Assembly (NCBI GenBank): GCA_036939755.1
Contig: JALLAZ010002910.1
Coordinates: 1-14,630 of the forward strand
Origin: Stephanodiscus triporus
Taxonomy: Eukaryota > Bacillariophyta > Thalassiosirophyceae > Thalassiosirales > Thalassiosiraceae
DNA length: 14,630 nucleotides
Direction: 5' to 3'
Position numbers and translations under genes: made by a program. The notes beneath the pieces were generated by a model. That model saw only the letters and a list, made by a program, of their open reading frames with translations, did not search any database and was not told where the DNA came from. Of this stretch, positions 8,252 through 14,630 are shown piece after piece; the first letter of the stretch is position 1, and every line of letters begins with the position of its first letter.

Positions 8252-8478
8252 TCACCAACGACCGCTCCTCTGCATCCACGGGAGGAGGGTCTCGCACCGC
8301 GTCGAGTGGATTGTCATGTGGGCAGGTTACTTCACGACGTAAAAGGAACCAGCAACGTACGGCATCATATCGGAGGGCGGCATCTGCCAGTCGGCACCGC
8401 CAACTACTTGTTACTTGTAAGATTATAAAAGATAACTGCATTAACGGCAAATTCAAAACAACGGAACACAAAACAATT
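8252..8478 (+). other. Spacer between ORF1 and ORF2
   Basis: After the ORF1 stop (TAG, 8249-8251) 227 bases precede the ORF2 ATG. The spacer contains one ATG, at 8316, opening an eight-codon frame that stops at 8342. Its last ~40 bases are A/C-rich (for example AACACAAAACAATT directly before ATGG) and resemble the A/C-rich tract before ORF1. The ORF2 frame is open further upstream to at least 8311 but has no ATG there. The gap suggests that ORF2 is reached by reinitiation or internal entry rather than by an ORF1-ORF2 frameshift; this is inference. Confidence 0.5.
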
Positions 8479-11400
8479 ATGGAACAGTTGAGGATACGAG
8501 CAGACCGGTTTCGGAAACAAGGGAGGCTACAGGAGGGAGAGATGGAAGCGATAATTCGGGAAATGAAAGAGGAGTTTGACGGAAAGGAGGACGGGGACCT
8601 AGCCAGGGGGGAGACCAGGGCGGAGGAGCACGCGCGGGTGTTAGAGGCGGTAGGTGAAGGCCTCCTACAGACACACGGCACGGCACCCAACAGCAAGCAA
8701 GCAGGGATCTTCAGGATGCTGTGTGAGAACGCCAACGGGTTCAACAATAAGATCGGTGGAAATCGGAAGATCGCGAAAGCATTGGACATAAAGGAGGACT
8801 TAGACATCGACTGCCTCCTATATTGCGAACATCGTCTGAATCTACGCCATAAGTCCAACGTCAACGATTTTAAGCAGATGTTTCAAAGGGAGATAGCCTG
8901 CACGGCCGTCGCCGCGCACAACGTCCACGAGTGGCAACAGGCGGGGAGGGTGCAGGAAGGCGGGACAGGCGCGATCTGCTTCGGAGACGCAACGGGATAT
9001 ATCCGGAAGGTGGGAAAGGATGAGGAGGGTCTAGGTCGCTGGAGTTGGATATTGCTGGGGGGCTCAGACGGACACATGACACGACTGATCACGGCGTACA
9101 ACCCCTGCAAAAGCGGGAAGGTCAACTCAGGCACGTCGTACCAACAGCAACGCCGGTACTTCATTATGAAAAAACATGACCTGACATGTCCGCGGACACT
9201 ATTCCTGCGCCACCTCACAGCCGCTATTAGGTCATGGAGGGCCGCCGGAGAAAAGATCATCCTGTTCATGGACCACAACGAGCACGTCTATGACGGAACG
9301 CTTGGGAAACTGCTCAGCGACAGGGAGGGGTTGAATTTGAGGGAGGTCATCCTGGATACAACAGGGGCGCGGACGGGCGCAACGTTCTTCCGGGGGTCGC
9401 AACCAATCGATGGTTTGTGGGCGTCAACGGACCTGGACATAAGCAACGCGTGTGTGATGCCATTTGGATATGGAGTGGGGGATCACCGCGCGTTTATCCT
9501 TGACATCCCGCTCGAATCCTTGGTCGGAATCAACCCTGTGCGAATTGTCCGCCCGGCCAGCAGACGCCTGAACAGCCGGATTCCGGGATGCGGTACAGCC
9601 TACATAAAAAGTCTCGAAAGCAATATCATCCAACATCGCCTCATCGAGCGATTGCACGAGGCCCACACCGGGGATTACACCGCCGAGGAGAGGGCACGGA
9701 AGGCGATTATCATAGACGAGGAGGGGAAGGCATACATGCGGCACGCAGAGAAGATATGCCGCAAGATTAAGTCCTGCCATATCCCGTTCTCGCCGGAGGC
9801 CGCGATCTGGATCAGGAGGGTACAGGTTTACTACTCTCTTCTACGGTATCACAAAGGAAGGGTGAAGAACAGGGGGAATTTAAAGCGGGCCGCGCGGCGG
9901 TGCAACATCCCCAACCCTCTCAACATGTCCATTGCGGAGATCTATGACCGGCTGAAGGAGTGCAAACGGGAATGCGTTTTCTATCAGGAACACGGAAAAC
10001 GCTTTCGCCAGAAGCACCTGAATGAACGGCTCCGGTTGGCGCAAGAAAAGGAGGATGAAGAAGCCATCAATAAGATCAGCGCCATCATCCAGCGGGAGAA
10101 GCAGCGGACTTTCTGGCGCCGCCTGAACTACTGCACAGGGAAGAAACGAACCAGAAGCGCAACCACAATCCAGGCAGAAGCGCCGGGTGGGGCTATTGTC
10201 GAACACACGACACGGGAGCTTGTGGAGCAGACGATAATTTCCGAGATCCACAACAAGAGGTTCACAATGGCCGGGGAGGCCCCCATCTGTAACGGTGACC
10301 TCTTTGGGGAGTTTGGGTACACATCCAACACAACAGCTGGCAAGGCGGTCCTAAATGGCACATATGTAGCACCCGCAGGGACCGATCAAGCCACGGCCGA
10401 CCTGTTTGCAGAGGTGGCCAGAATCCGCCAGCACGTTCCGAAGGACTCAGTACCAATATGCATCACCCCGCAACAGTGGAAACGATACTGGCAAGTAGTC
10501 AACGAGGAGACATCATCGTCAGAGTCGGGCCTACACTTCGGCCACTATGTGGTGGGGAGTGCGTCGGACATTATCTGCTACTATCACGCGGCTCGTGTTA
10601 CAGCAGTCATCGCCCACGCCATCCAACTCGAGCGGTGGTCGCGGGGACTATCGGTAATGCTGGAGAAAACACTCGGGGTCACCTTAGTCACCAAGCTACG
10701 TGCGATCCTATTAATGGAGGCGGACTTCAATGCTACCAATAAAATCATCTACGGCAACAGGATGATGGAGAATGTGCGACGGTACAACCTCATGCCAGAG
10801 GAGATCTTCAGCGAACGCAATAGAATGGCGGACGACGGCACTTTGAGCAAGACACTCTTCTGCGACCTTGCGAGACAGGCACGGGTCCCAGCCGCTATAG
10901 CTTCCGTCGACGCCTCCAACTGCTATGACAGGATAGCTCACGCAATGGCCTCCCTTGTTTTTCAAGCGTTCGGGGTGCCGATTGCGGCGGCAGAATCGAT
11001 GCTCTGCACGATAGAGAATATGAAGTTCTTTCTGCGGACAGGATTCGGAGACTCAACCAACTTCGCGGGGGGCGGCATCAGCATCAAGACACAGGGGATG
11101 TGCCAAGGAAACGGAGCATCGCCAGCAGGATGGGCTGTCATCAGCATCTGCATTCTCAGCGCCCATGGCAAAAAGGGCCACGGGGCGAAATTCATCTGCC
11201 CAGTGACAAAGCTGGAACGACACCTTTCGGCGATTCTGTACGTGGATGACACGGACATCCTCCATATCGACCTGACAAGGGACGAAAGCTTAGATGAGGT
11301 CCACGAGCGCATTCAGGCAAGCGTCAACAGCTGGGGAAATTTACTCATTGCAACAGGAGGGGCCCTACAGCCGGCAAAGTGCTTCTACTCAATTATATCA

Positions 11401-13038
11401 TTTGAATGGCTAAACGGTGCGTGGCGGTACGCTTCAAACGAGTCGAGGGCAGATTTAGGAGTCAGCGTGCCCCTGCCGGGAGGAGGGTCTGCAGGGATCG
11501 GACACAAGGCGGTGCACCACGCGGAGAAGACATTGGGAGCGATGACAAGCCCCGATGGGGACAGCCGCGCCGCTATAATAATGATGCAGGACAAGGCACA
11601 GCAGTGGGTAAACGACGTGCGGAACGGTAGATTACATCGCCGGGATGTTTGGTTCTCGCTGAAATTCCAACTGGTTCCAAGAATCATTTACGGCCTCTGT
11701 AGCTCAACGGCTAGCTTCGACGAACTTAACGATGCGATGCGAAAACAGTACTACCAGATTCTCCCTCTAGGTGGGGTGGTACGAACCGCACCCTTAGCGA
11801 GTCGGACCATTGCACCGGGCTTTTTTGGGATCGGGCTGCCACACCTGGGAGTGGAGGCACTGGTGGCGATGTCGAACAAGCTTCTTATGCACTACGGATG
11901 CGACACCGCAACGGGGCGATTTATGCGCGCCAGCCACTCGCTCTTTCTGCTGGAATTAGGGATATCCGCCCAGCCCCTGCAGGAATCATACGAGAAGTAT
12001 AGCTTCCTCTCGACTCACTCGTGGATGAAAATGCTCTGGGAAAAACTATCCATGTTTGGTGTACGGACATTCATCGCAGACGGCGTCGTTGATACCCAGC
12101 GGGTGGGAGATCGCTATCTTATGCAGGCGTTTGTTGAGAAGGGATACCCACGGGAGATACTGCTCCGGCTCAATCGGGTACGAGTATATTGGCAGGCGCT
12201 ATTCATTTCGGATATATTGACAGCTTCAGGCAACAAGATAGACCCCGAGGTGCTGGGCTGGCCACAGGCACATCGGAATAGATCACACATGAGGTGGCCG
12301 ACAGAGCACCCGACGGCCTCCGACTTCCAGACATGGCGGGACGCGATATTGACATTGTGCCCAAGTCGGAATGCGGGCAGCCGCGTCGGCGCATACACCG
12401 TATCCCCGCACAGGATATGGGAGTGGAGATGGGACGAGGAGTCCGGTTGCCTATGCAGAAAGAGCGCTGACAGCGAATCGGAGGACGTTTTTCGGGCAGG
12501 ACGTAAACCGAACAGATTTTACTATTCGGAGACACGGCCATCCACACGCAGCGGACGGATTTGCTCGGTGGAACCGACCCATGCAGGGCAAGTCCAAGGA
12601 GGATGGCGACTGACATCGGTGGCTCAGGCAGTCCTCTCGGATCCTCCCCCGCGCAATTTCATGGAAGTCCTCCATTCCTGGGGAAACACATGGCTGTGGG
12701 ACAATATCTCCATCGTCGGGGTGCACGGTTGGATAAACGACGCCATATCGGATGGGTCTCTCTTGGCGGTCACGGACGGCTCATTCATCCGAGAGCAGTA
12801 CCCGACCTTGTGCTCGGCGGCCTTTGTGCTTGAATGCACAAAGGGACGCGGCCGCATGGTTGGGTCATTCTCCGAATCATCGAGGGTGGCGAACGCGTAT
12901 CGAGGGGAGTTGCTAGGCTTGATGGCCATCCACCTAATCCTGCGGAGTGTAGACATAGCGCACGGCGGCAACGCCGGGAGCGTGGAGGTGGTATCAGATT
13001 GTTTAGGCGCATTACGACGGGTGACGGACCTCCCATGA
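8479..13038 (+). CDS. Retrotransposon ORF2: endonuclease, reverse transcriptase, RNase H (first half)
   Basis: The frame starts at ATG 8479 (A at -3, G at +4) and gives 1519 residues. Residues ~77-344 form an exonuclease-endonuclease-phosphatase (APE-type) domain: N84, E117 in Y-C-E-H-R, Y207 in T-A-Y-N-P, D265 and N267 in M-D-H-N-E-H (usually G-D-F-N), D311 in I-D-G-L-W, and D335-H336. A charged, probably helical linker (K/E/R-rich, ~490-560) follows. Reverse transcriptase spans ~684-954: L-R-A-I-L-L upstream, motif A D811 in S-V-D-A-S-N-C-Y-D, motif B C-Q-G-N-G-A-S-P at ~875, motif C Y-V-D-D at 921-924 and G-G-A-L-Q-P after it. RNase H begins with D1433 (T-D-G-S-F), E1477 (Y-R-G-E-L-L-G) and D1507 (S-D-C). 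The frame then ends 12 residues later because of a 14-base tandem duplication. The product makes the target nick and copies element RNA at the nick. All catalytic residues up to the stop look intact. Confidence 0.9.
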   Translation: MEQLRIRADRFRKQGRLQEGEMEAIIREMKEEFDGKEDGDLARGETRAEEHARVLEAVGEGLLQTHGTAPNSKQAGIFRMLCENANGFNNKIGGNRKIAKALDIKEDLDIDCLLYCEHRLNLRHKSNVNDFKQMFQREIACTAVAAHNVHEWQQAGRVQEGGTGAICFGDATGYIRKVGKDEEGLGRWSWILLGGSDGHMTRLITAYNPCKSGKVNSGTSYQQQRRYFIMKKHDLTCPRTLFLRHLTAAIRSWRAAGEKIILFMDHNEHVYDGTLGKLLSDREGLNLREVILDTTGARTGATFFRGSQPIDGLWASTDLDISNACVMPFGYGVGDHRAFILDIPLESLVGINPVRIVRPASRRLNSRIPGCGTAYIKSLESNIIQHRLIERLHEAHTGDYTAEERARKAIIIDEEGKAYMRHAEKICRKIKSCHIPFSPEAAIWIRRVQVYYSLLRYHKGRVKNRGNLKRAARRCNIPNPLNMSIAEIYDRLKECKRECVFYQEHGKRFRQKHLNERLRLAQEKEDEEAINKISAIIQREKQRTFWRRLNYCTGKKRTRSATTIQAEAPGGAIVEHTTRELVEQTIISEIHNKRFTMAGEAPICNGDLFGEFGYTSNTTAGKAVLNGTYVAPAGTDQATADLFAEVARIRQHVPKDSVPICITPQQWKRYWQVVNEETSSSESGLHFGHYVVGSASDIICYYHAARVTAVIAHAIQLERWSRGLSVMLEKTLGVTLVTKLRAILLMEADFNATNKIIYGNRMMENVRRYNLMPEEIFSERNRMADDGTLSKTLFCDLARQARVPAAIASVDASNCYDRIAHAMASLVFQAFGVPIAAAESMLCTIENMKFFLRTGFGDSTNFAGGGISIKTQGMCQGNGASPAGWAVISICILSAHGKKGHGAKFICPVTKLERHLSAILYVDDTDILHIDLTRDESLDEVHERIQASVNSWGNLLIATGGALQPAKCFYSIISFEWLNGAWRYASNESRADLGVSVPLPGGGSAGIGHKAVHHAEKTLGAMTSPDGDSRAAIIMMQDKAQQWVNDVRNGRLHRRDVWFSLKFQLVPRIIYGLCSSTASFDELNDAMRKQYYQILPLGGVVRTAPLASRTIAPGFFGIGLPHLGVEALVAMSNKLLMHYGCDTATGRFMRASHSLFLLELGISAQPLQESYEKYSFLSTHSWMKMLWEKLSMFGVRTFIADGVVDTQRVGDRYLMQAFVEKGYPREILLRLNRVRVYWQALFISDILTASGNKIDPEVLGWPQAHRNRSHMRWPTEHPTASDFQTWRDAILTLCPSRNAGSRVGAYTVSPHRIWEWRWDEESGCLCRKSADSESEDVFRAGRKPNRFYYSETRPSTRSGRICSVEPTHAGQVQGGWRLTSVAQAVLSDPPPRNFMEVLHSWGNTWLWDNISIVGVHGWINDAISDGSLLAVTDGSFIREQYPTLCSAAFVLECTKGRGRMVGSFSESSRVANAYRGELLGLMAIHLILRSVDIAHGGNAGSVEVVSDCLGALRRVTDLP

Positions 13039-13048
13039 CGGACCTCCC
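13022..13048 (+). repeat. 14-base tandem duplication causing the ORF2 frameshift
   Basis: TGACGGACCTCCC occurs at 13022-13034 and again at 13036-13048, an offset of 14 bases, which is not a multiple of three. The second copy shifts the frame so that TGA 13036-13038 ends the upstream frame. With one copy counted, the two halves of RNase H are in register, and the spacing from S-D-C to K-H-S-D is within one residue of that in the minus-strand relic. This is the expected mark of a replication-slippage insertion. Confidence 0.9.
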
Positions 13049-14408
13049 GCCTTATAGGATCCCTTCCCGTTGCAAGCACTCCGACATCCTCAAGAACATT
13101 TTGGTTCACTGCCGCAACCTATCCTTCACTATACATTACCGGCACGTCAGGGCGCATCAAGACGATGCCACGTCGTTCAAAAAGCTGAGCAGAAAAGCAC
13201 AACTCAACTGCATTTGCGATCACACGGCAAAACAGCGGATAGTTCTTGATGGGACCGGCAGCGACAGGCCAGAGCGGATGTTCCCGTTGGAAACTATCGG
13301 GATGTTCGTCAATGGGGAGAAGCTGACCTCCGACACGGGCGACACACTCCGTTTTTGGGCCCACCGTCAGCTCGCCAGGACATACTACCACTCCAAAGGA
13401 ATAATTTCGCACGCGCAGTTTGACGAGACGGATTGGTGGTCCCTCCAGAGCACACTCACGTCGCTGCCACGGTTATTCCAACTGTGGGCGGCAAAACATG
13501 TGAACAGGATTGCAGGGACCATGTCTTTCCTTTCGCATCAGGATGGGCGATGCAACCGATGTCCGAGCTGTGAGACGTGCAAGGAGACGTGTCCCCACAT
13601 CGCGCGGTGTCCCGAGGCCGGACGGACCTCGGCCTTTGCCCAGTCGACGGAAGAGTTGGACCTATGGATGGGCACTAACAAAACCCACCCAGACCTACAC
13701 GCCATGCTTCTCAGATACACACGGGGGCGAGGAACGGTCTCCTGCCTCGACTGCGCCATCGCCCTAGATCTCCCGCCGATTCTGCACGACCTCGCGCGCT
13801 CCCAGGATATCATCGGATGGGACCTTTATATGGTGGGGATGCTGTCCACGCAAATGTCCGCGGTCCAGAGTGTTTACCTATTGCAACATCAGTCGACAAG
13901 TCCTGTTTCAAAATGGCTATCGGGACTAATCACGCAGCTCCTTCAGGTGACACACGGTCAGTGGATTTACAGGTGTGTCCTATTGCACGATCAGTCGACA
14001 GGCACACTGATATCGGCACACAAGGCGGATATGCTGAAGGAAATAGAGCATCAACTGGCTCTGGGTGACGAAGGGTTGGCGGAGGAGGACAAGTTTCTCC
14101 TGGAATGTAATTTCGACGAACTCGTGACAACAAACGGCGAACAGCAGGAATACTGGATCCTGGCCATCCAGGCGGCACGGGAGGCTTGCCGCCTGCGGGC
14201 TGCGGCACATGGCACACTCAACGCCGCAGGCGTAATCGCATTACAGCACGATACTCACCTCAGCGCCGCGGACGGAGCCGGGGAATTGGGCGAGGCAGCG
14301 AGCGCGGGTGTACGACGGGATGGCGACACACGACCGCGCCGCGGGCGCGGACGCACGGCAGCAGGGGATACAACACAGCGCCGCACGCGCGGAACCACGG
14401 CAGGGTAG
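13035..14408 (+). CDS. ORF2 continuation: RNase H second half, Cys/His cluster, C-terminal module
   Basis: This frame continues ORF2 after the frameshift. The first usable ATG (13035) overlaps the upstream TGA as ATGA, giving 457 residues. Residues ~12-68 complete RNase H: K-H-S-D, the H-V-R-A-H-Q motif with H37 and H41, and D62 in I-C-D-H-T-A, matching the last catalytic Asp. Residues 173-192 hold C173, C176, C179, C182, C186, H188 and C192, a zinc-binding-like cluster whose E-T-x-x-H-I-x-x-C-P end resembles C-terminal fingers of other non-LTR ORF2 proteins. A module at ~290-405 follows, with H-G-Q-W-I-Y-R, L-H-D, E-E-D-K-F-L-L-E and Y-W-I-L-A-I-Q-A-A-R-E-A; the old minus-strand element has a related one. 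The tail (~420-457) is Arg/Gly/Thr-rich and basic. Alone this part lacks a complete RNase H; it was most likely one protein with the upstream frame. Stop is TAG at 14406-14408. Confidence 0.82.
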   Translation: MTDLPPYRIPSRCKHSDILKNILVHCRNLSFTIHYRHVRAHQDDATSFKKLSRKAQLNCICDHTAKQRIVLDGTGSDRPERMFPLETIGMFVNGEKLTSDTGDTLRFWAHRQLARTYYHSKGIISHAQFDETDWWSLQSTLTSLPRLFQLWAAKHVNRIAGTMSFLSHQDGRCNRCPSCETCKETCPHIARCPEAGRTSAFAQSTEELDLWMGTNKTHPDLHAMLLRYTRGRGTVSCLDCAIALDLPPILHDLARSQDIIGWDLYMVGMLSTQMSAVQSVYLLQHQSTSPVSKWLSGLITQLLQVTHGQWIYRCVLLHDQSTGTLISAHKADMLKEIEHQLALGDEGLAEEDKFLLECNFDELVTTNGEQQEYWILAIQAAREACRLRAAAHGTLNAAGVIALQHDTHLSAADGAGELGEAASAGVRRDGDTRPRRGRGRTAAGDTTQRRTRGTTAG

Positions 14409-14630
14409 GGGCAATCATATGGTGCAGACACATCGAATGCATATGCTCAGCGCCATCTAGTATGGGCTGAACAATTCCCAGGGATACGACATCCTGGATG
14501 GAGAGAGCCCTCTCTCCGCGGTCCCGACTGCAACGCTGTTGCGCACCTCGTGCATACGGCGTATAAAGACTCCACTTGGTTAAACTGGTCTAGGTAGTAG
14601 CGATAATCTTCCTAATTTTCTAAGTTGTTC
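14409..14630 (+). other. Element 3' untranslated region and possible flank
   Basis: No coding frame is supported in the last 222 bases. The sequence is mixed up to about 14560 and becomes AT-rich in the last ~50 bases (for example CCTAATTTTCTAAG), so the element may end there. I see no poly(A), no short tandem tail and no sequence matching the DNA just before 5311 or 3722, so neither the 3' end nor a target-site duplication can be fixed. Confidence 0.45.
14500..14517 (+). repeat. Perfect hairpin in the element 3' region
   Basis: GGAGAGAG (14500-14507) and CTCTCTCC (14510-14517) are exact reverse complements, giving a stem of 7 pairs with a GCCC loop in RNA. It lies 92 bases after the ORF2 stop. 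Many non-LTR reverse transcriptases recognise a structured 3' end of their own RNA, so this is a candidate recognition structure; nothing else in the window tests it. Confidence 0.5.

Larger units (their letters stand above)
5311..14630 (+). mobile_element. Near-complete two-ORF non-LTR retrotransposon (3' end not resolved)
   Basis: The element starts at 5311, fixed by the point where both 5' copies begin to match. It contains a 538-base leader, ORF1, a spacer, and ORF2 with endonuclease, reverse transcriptase, RNase H, Cys/His cluster and C-terminal module. No long terminal repeats, integrase or protease are present, and the APE-type endonuclease places it among non-LTR elements. RNase H downstream of RT is known from I, R1, LOA and Tad-like clades. 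Coding sequence ends at 14408. I see no poly(A), tandem 3' tail or target-site duplication before the window ends, so the true 3' end may lie near 14600 or outside. Apart from one 14-base duplication in ORF2 the frames are open, indicating a young insertion. Confidence 0.85.

Noticed and set aside
8311..8478. ORF2 extended upstream to 8311
   Set aside because: That would need a TTG start. No ATG occurs in frame before 8479, which has a strong context.
12834..13034. Second-frame ORF beginning at 12834
   Set aside because: This part overlaps RNase H coding in the other frame and shows no RNase H homology itself. The real continuation begins at the duplication.
1..14630. CRISPR array, bacterial operon, rRNA or tRNA genes
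   Set aside because: No regularly spaced repeats, ribosome binding sites, or recognisable RNA gene structures were found on either strand.

Overview
The window looks eukaryotic and almost entirely transposon-derived. It has long genes in two large frames with no bacterial spacing or ribosome binding sites, and two related non-LTR (LINE-type) retrotransposons coding for endonuclease, reverse transcriptase, RNase H and zinc-finger modules. The motif set (C-Q-G-N-G-A, Y-V-D-D-T-D, and a C-terminal T-H-G-Q-W-I-Y-R module) resembles, from memory, retroelements that are abundant in diatom and other stramenopile genomes. I could not run a search, so the host call (probably a marine diatom) is an inference.

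Layout. Positions 1-~560 are AT-richer flanking DNA with the remains of an unrecognised minus-strand reading frame carrying several in-frame TAA stops. From about 715 to 3724 the minus strand holds an old, broken retroelement. It preserves reverse transcriptase from motif A onward, RNase H and the C-terminal module, but it is frameshifted at least five times and lacks its zinc finger. At 3722 it is cut by the 5' end of a different, younger element family, which reads on the plus strand. Two copies of that 5' end lie in tandem. Copy 1 (3722-4825) breaks off inside ORF1 and is followed by 485 bases of unrelated sequence (4826-5310). Copy 2 begins at 5311 and continues as a near-complete element.

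The near-complete element has a ~538-base leader, ORF1 (5849-8251, 800 residues, an unrecognised basic/acidic protein with a hydrophobic N-terminus), a 227-base spacer, and ORF2. ORF2 runs from 8479 through an APE-type endonuclease, reverse transcriptase and the first half of RNase H. A 14-base tandem duplication at 13022-13048 then shifts the frame. The rest (RNase H second half, Cys/His cluster, C-terminal module) continues in the next frame to 14408. The lesion creates an ATGA stop/start overlap. About 220 bases of 3' sequence follow, and the element's 3' end is not resolved.

How the parts work together, from knowledge of non-LTR elements: ORF1 would coat the transcript. The ORF2 endonuclease would nick target DNA and the reverse transcriptase would copy the RNA at the nick. 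RNase H would remove the template RNA, and the zinc finger and C-terminal module would probably help bind nucleic acid. With the frameshift this copy is probably defective or marginal unless translation restarts at the overlap. I see no cellular gene, tRNA, rRNA or CRISPR array that I can support.
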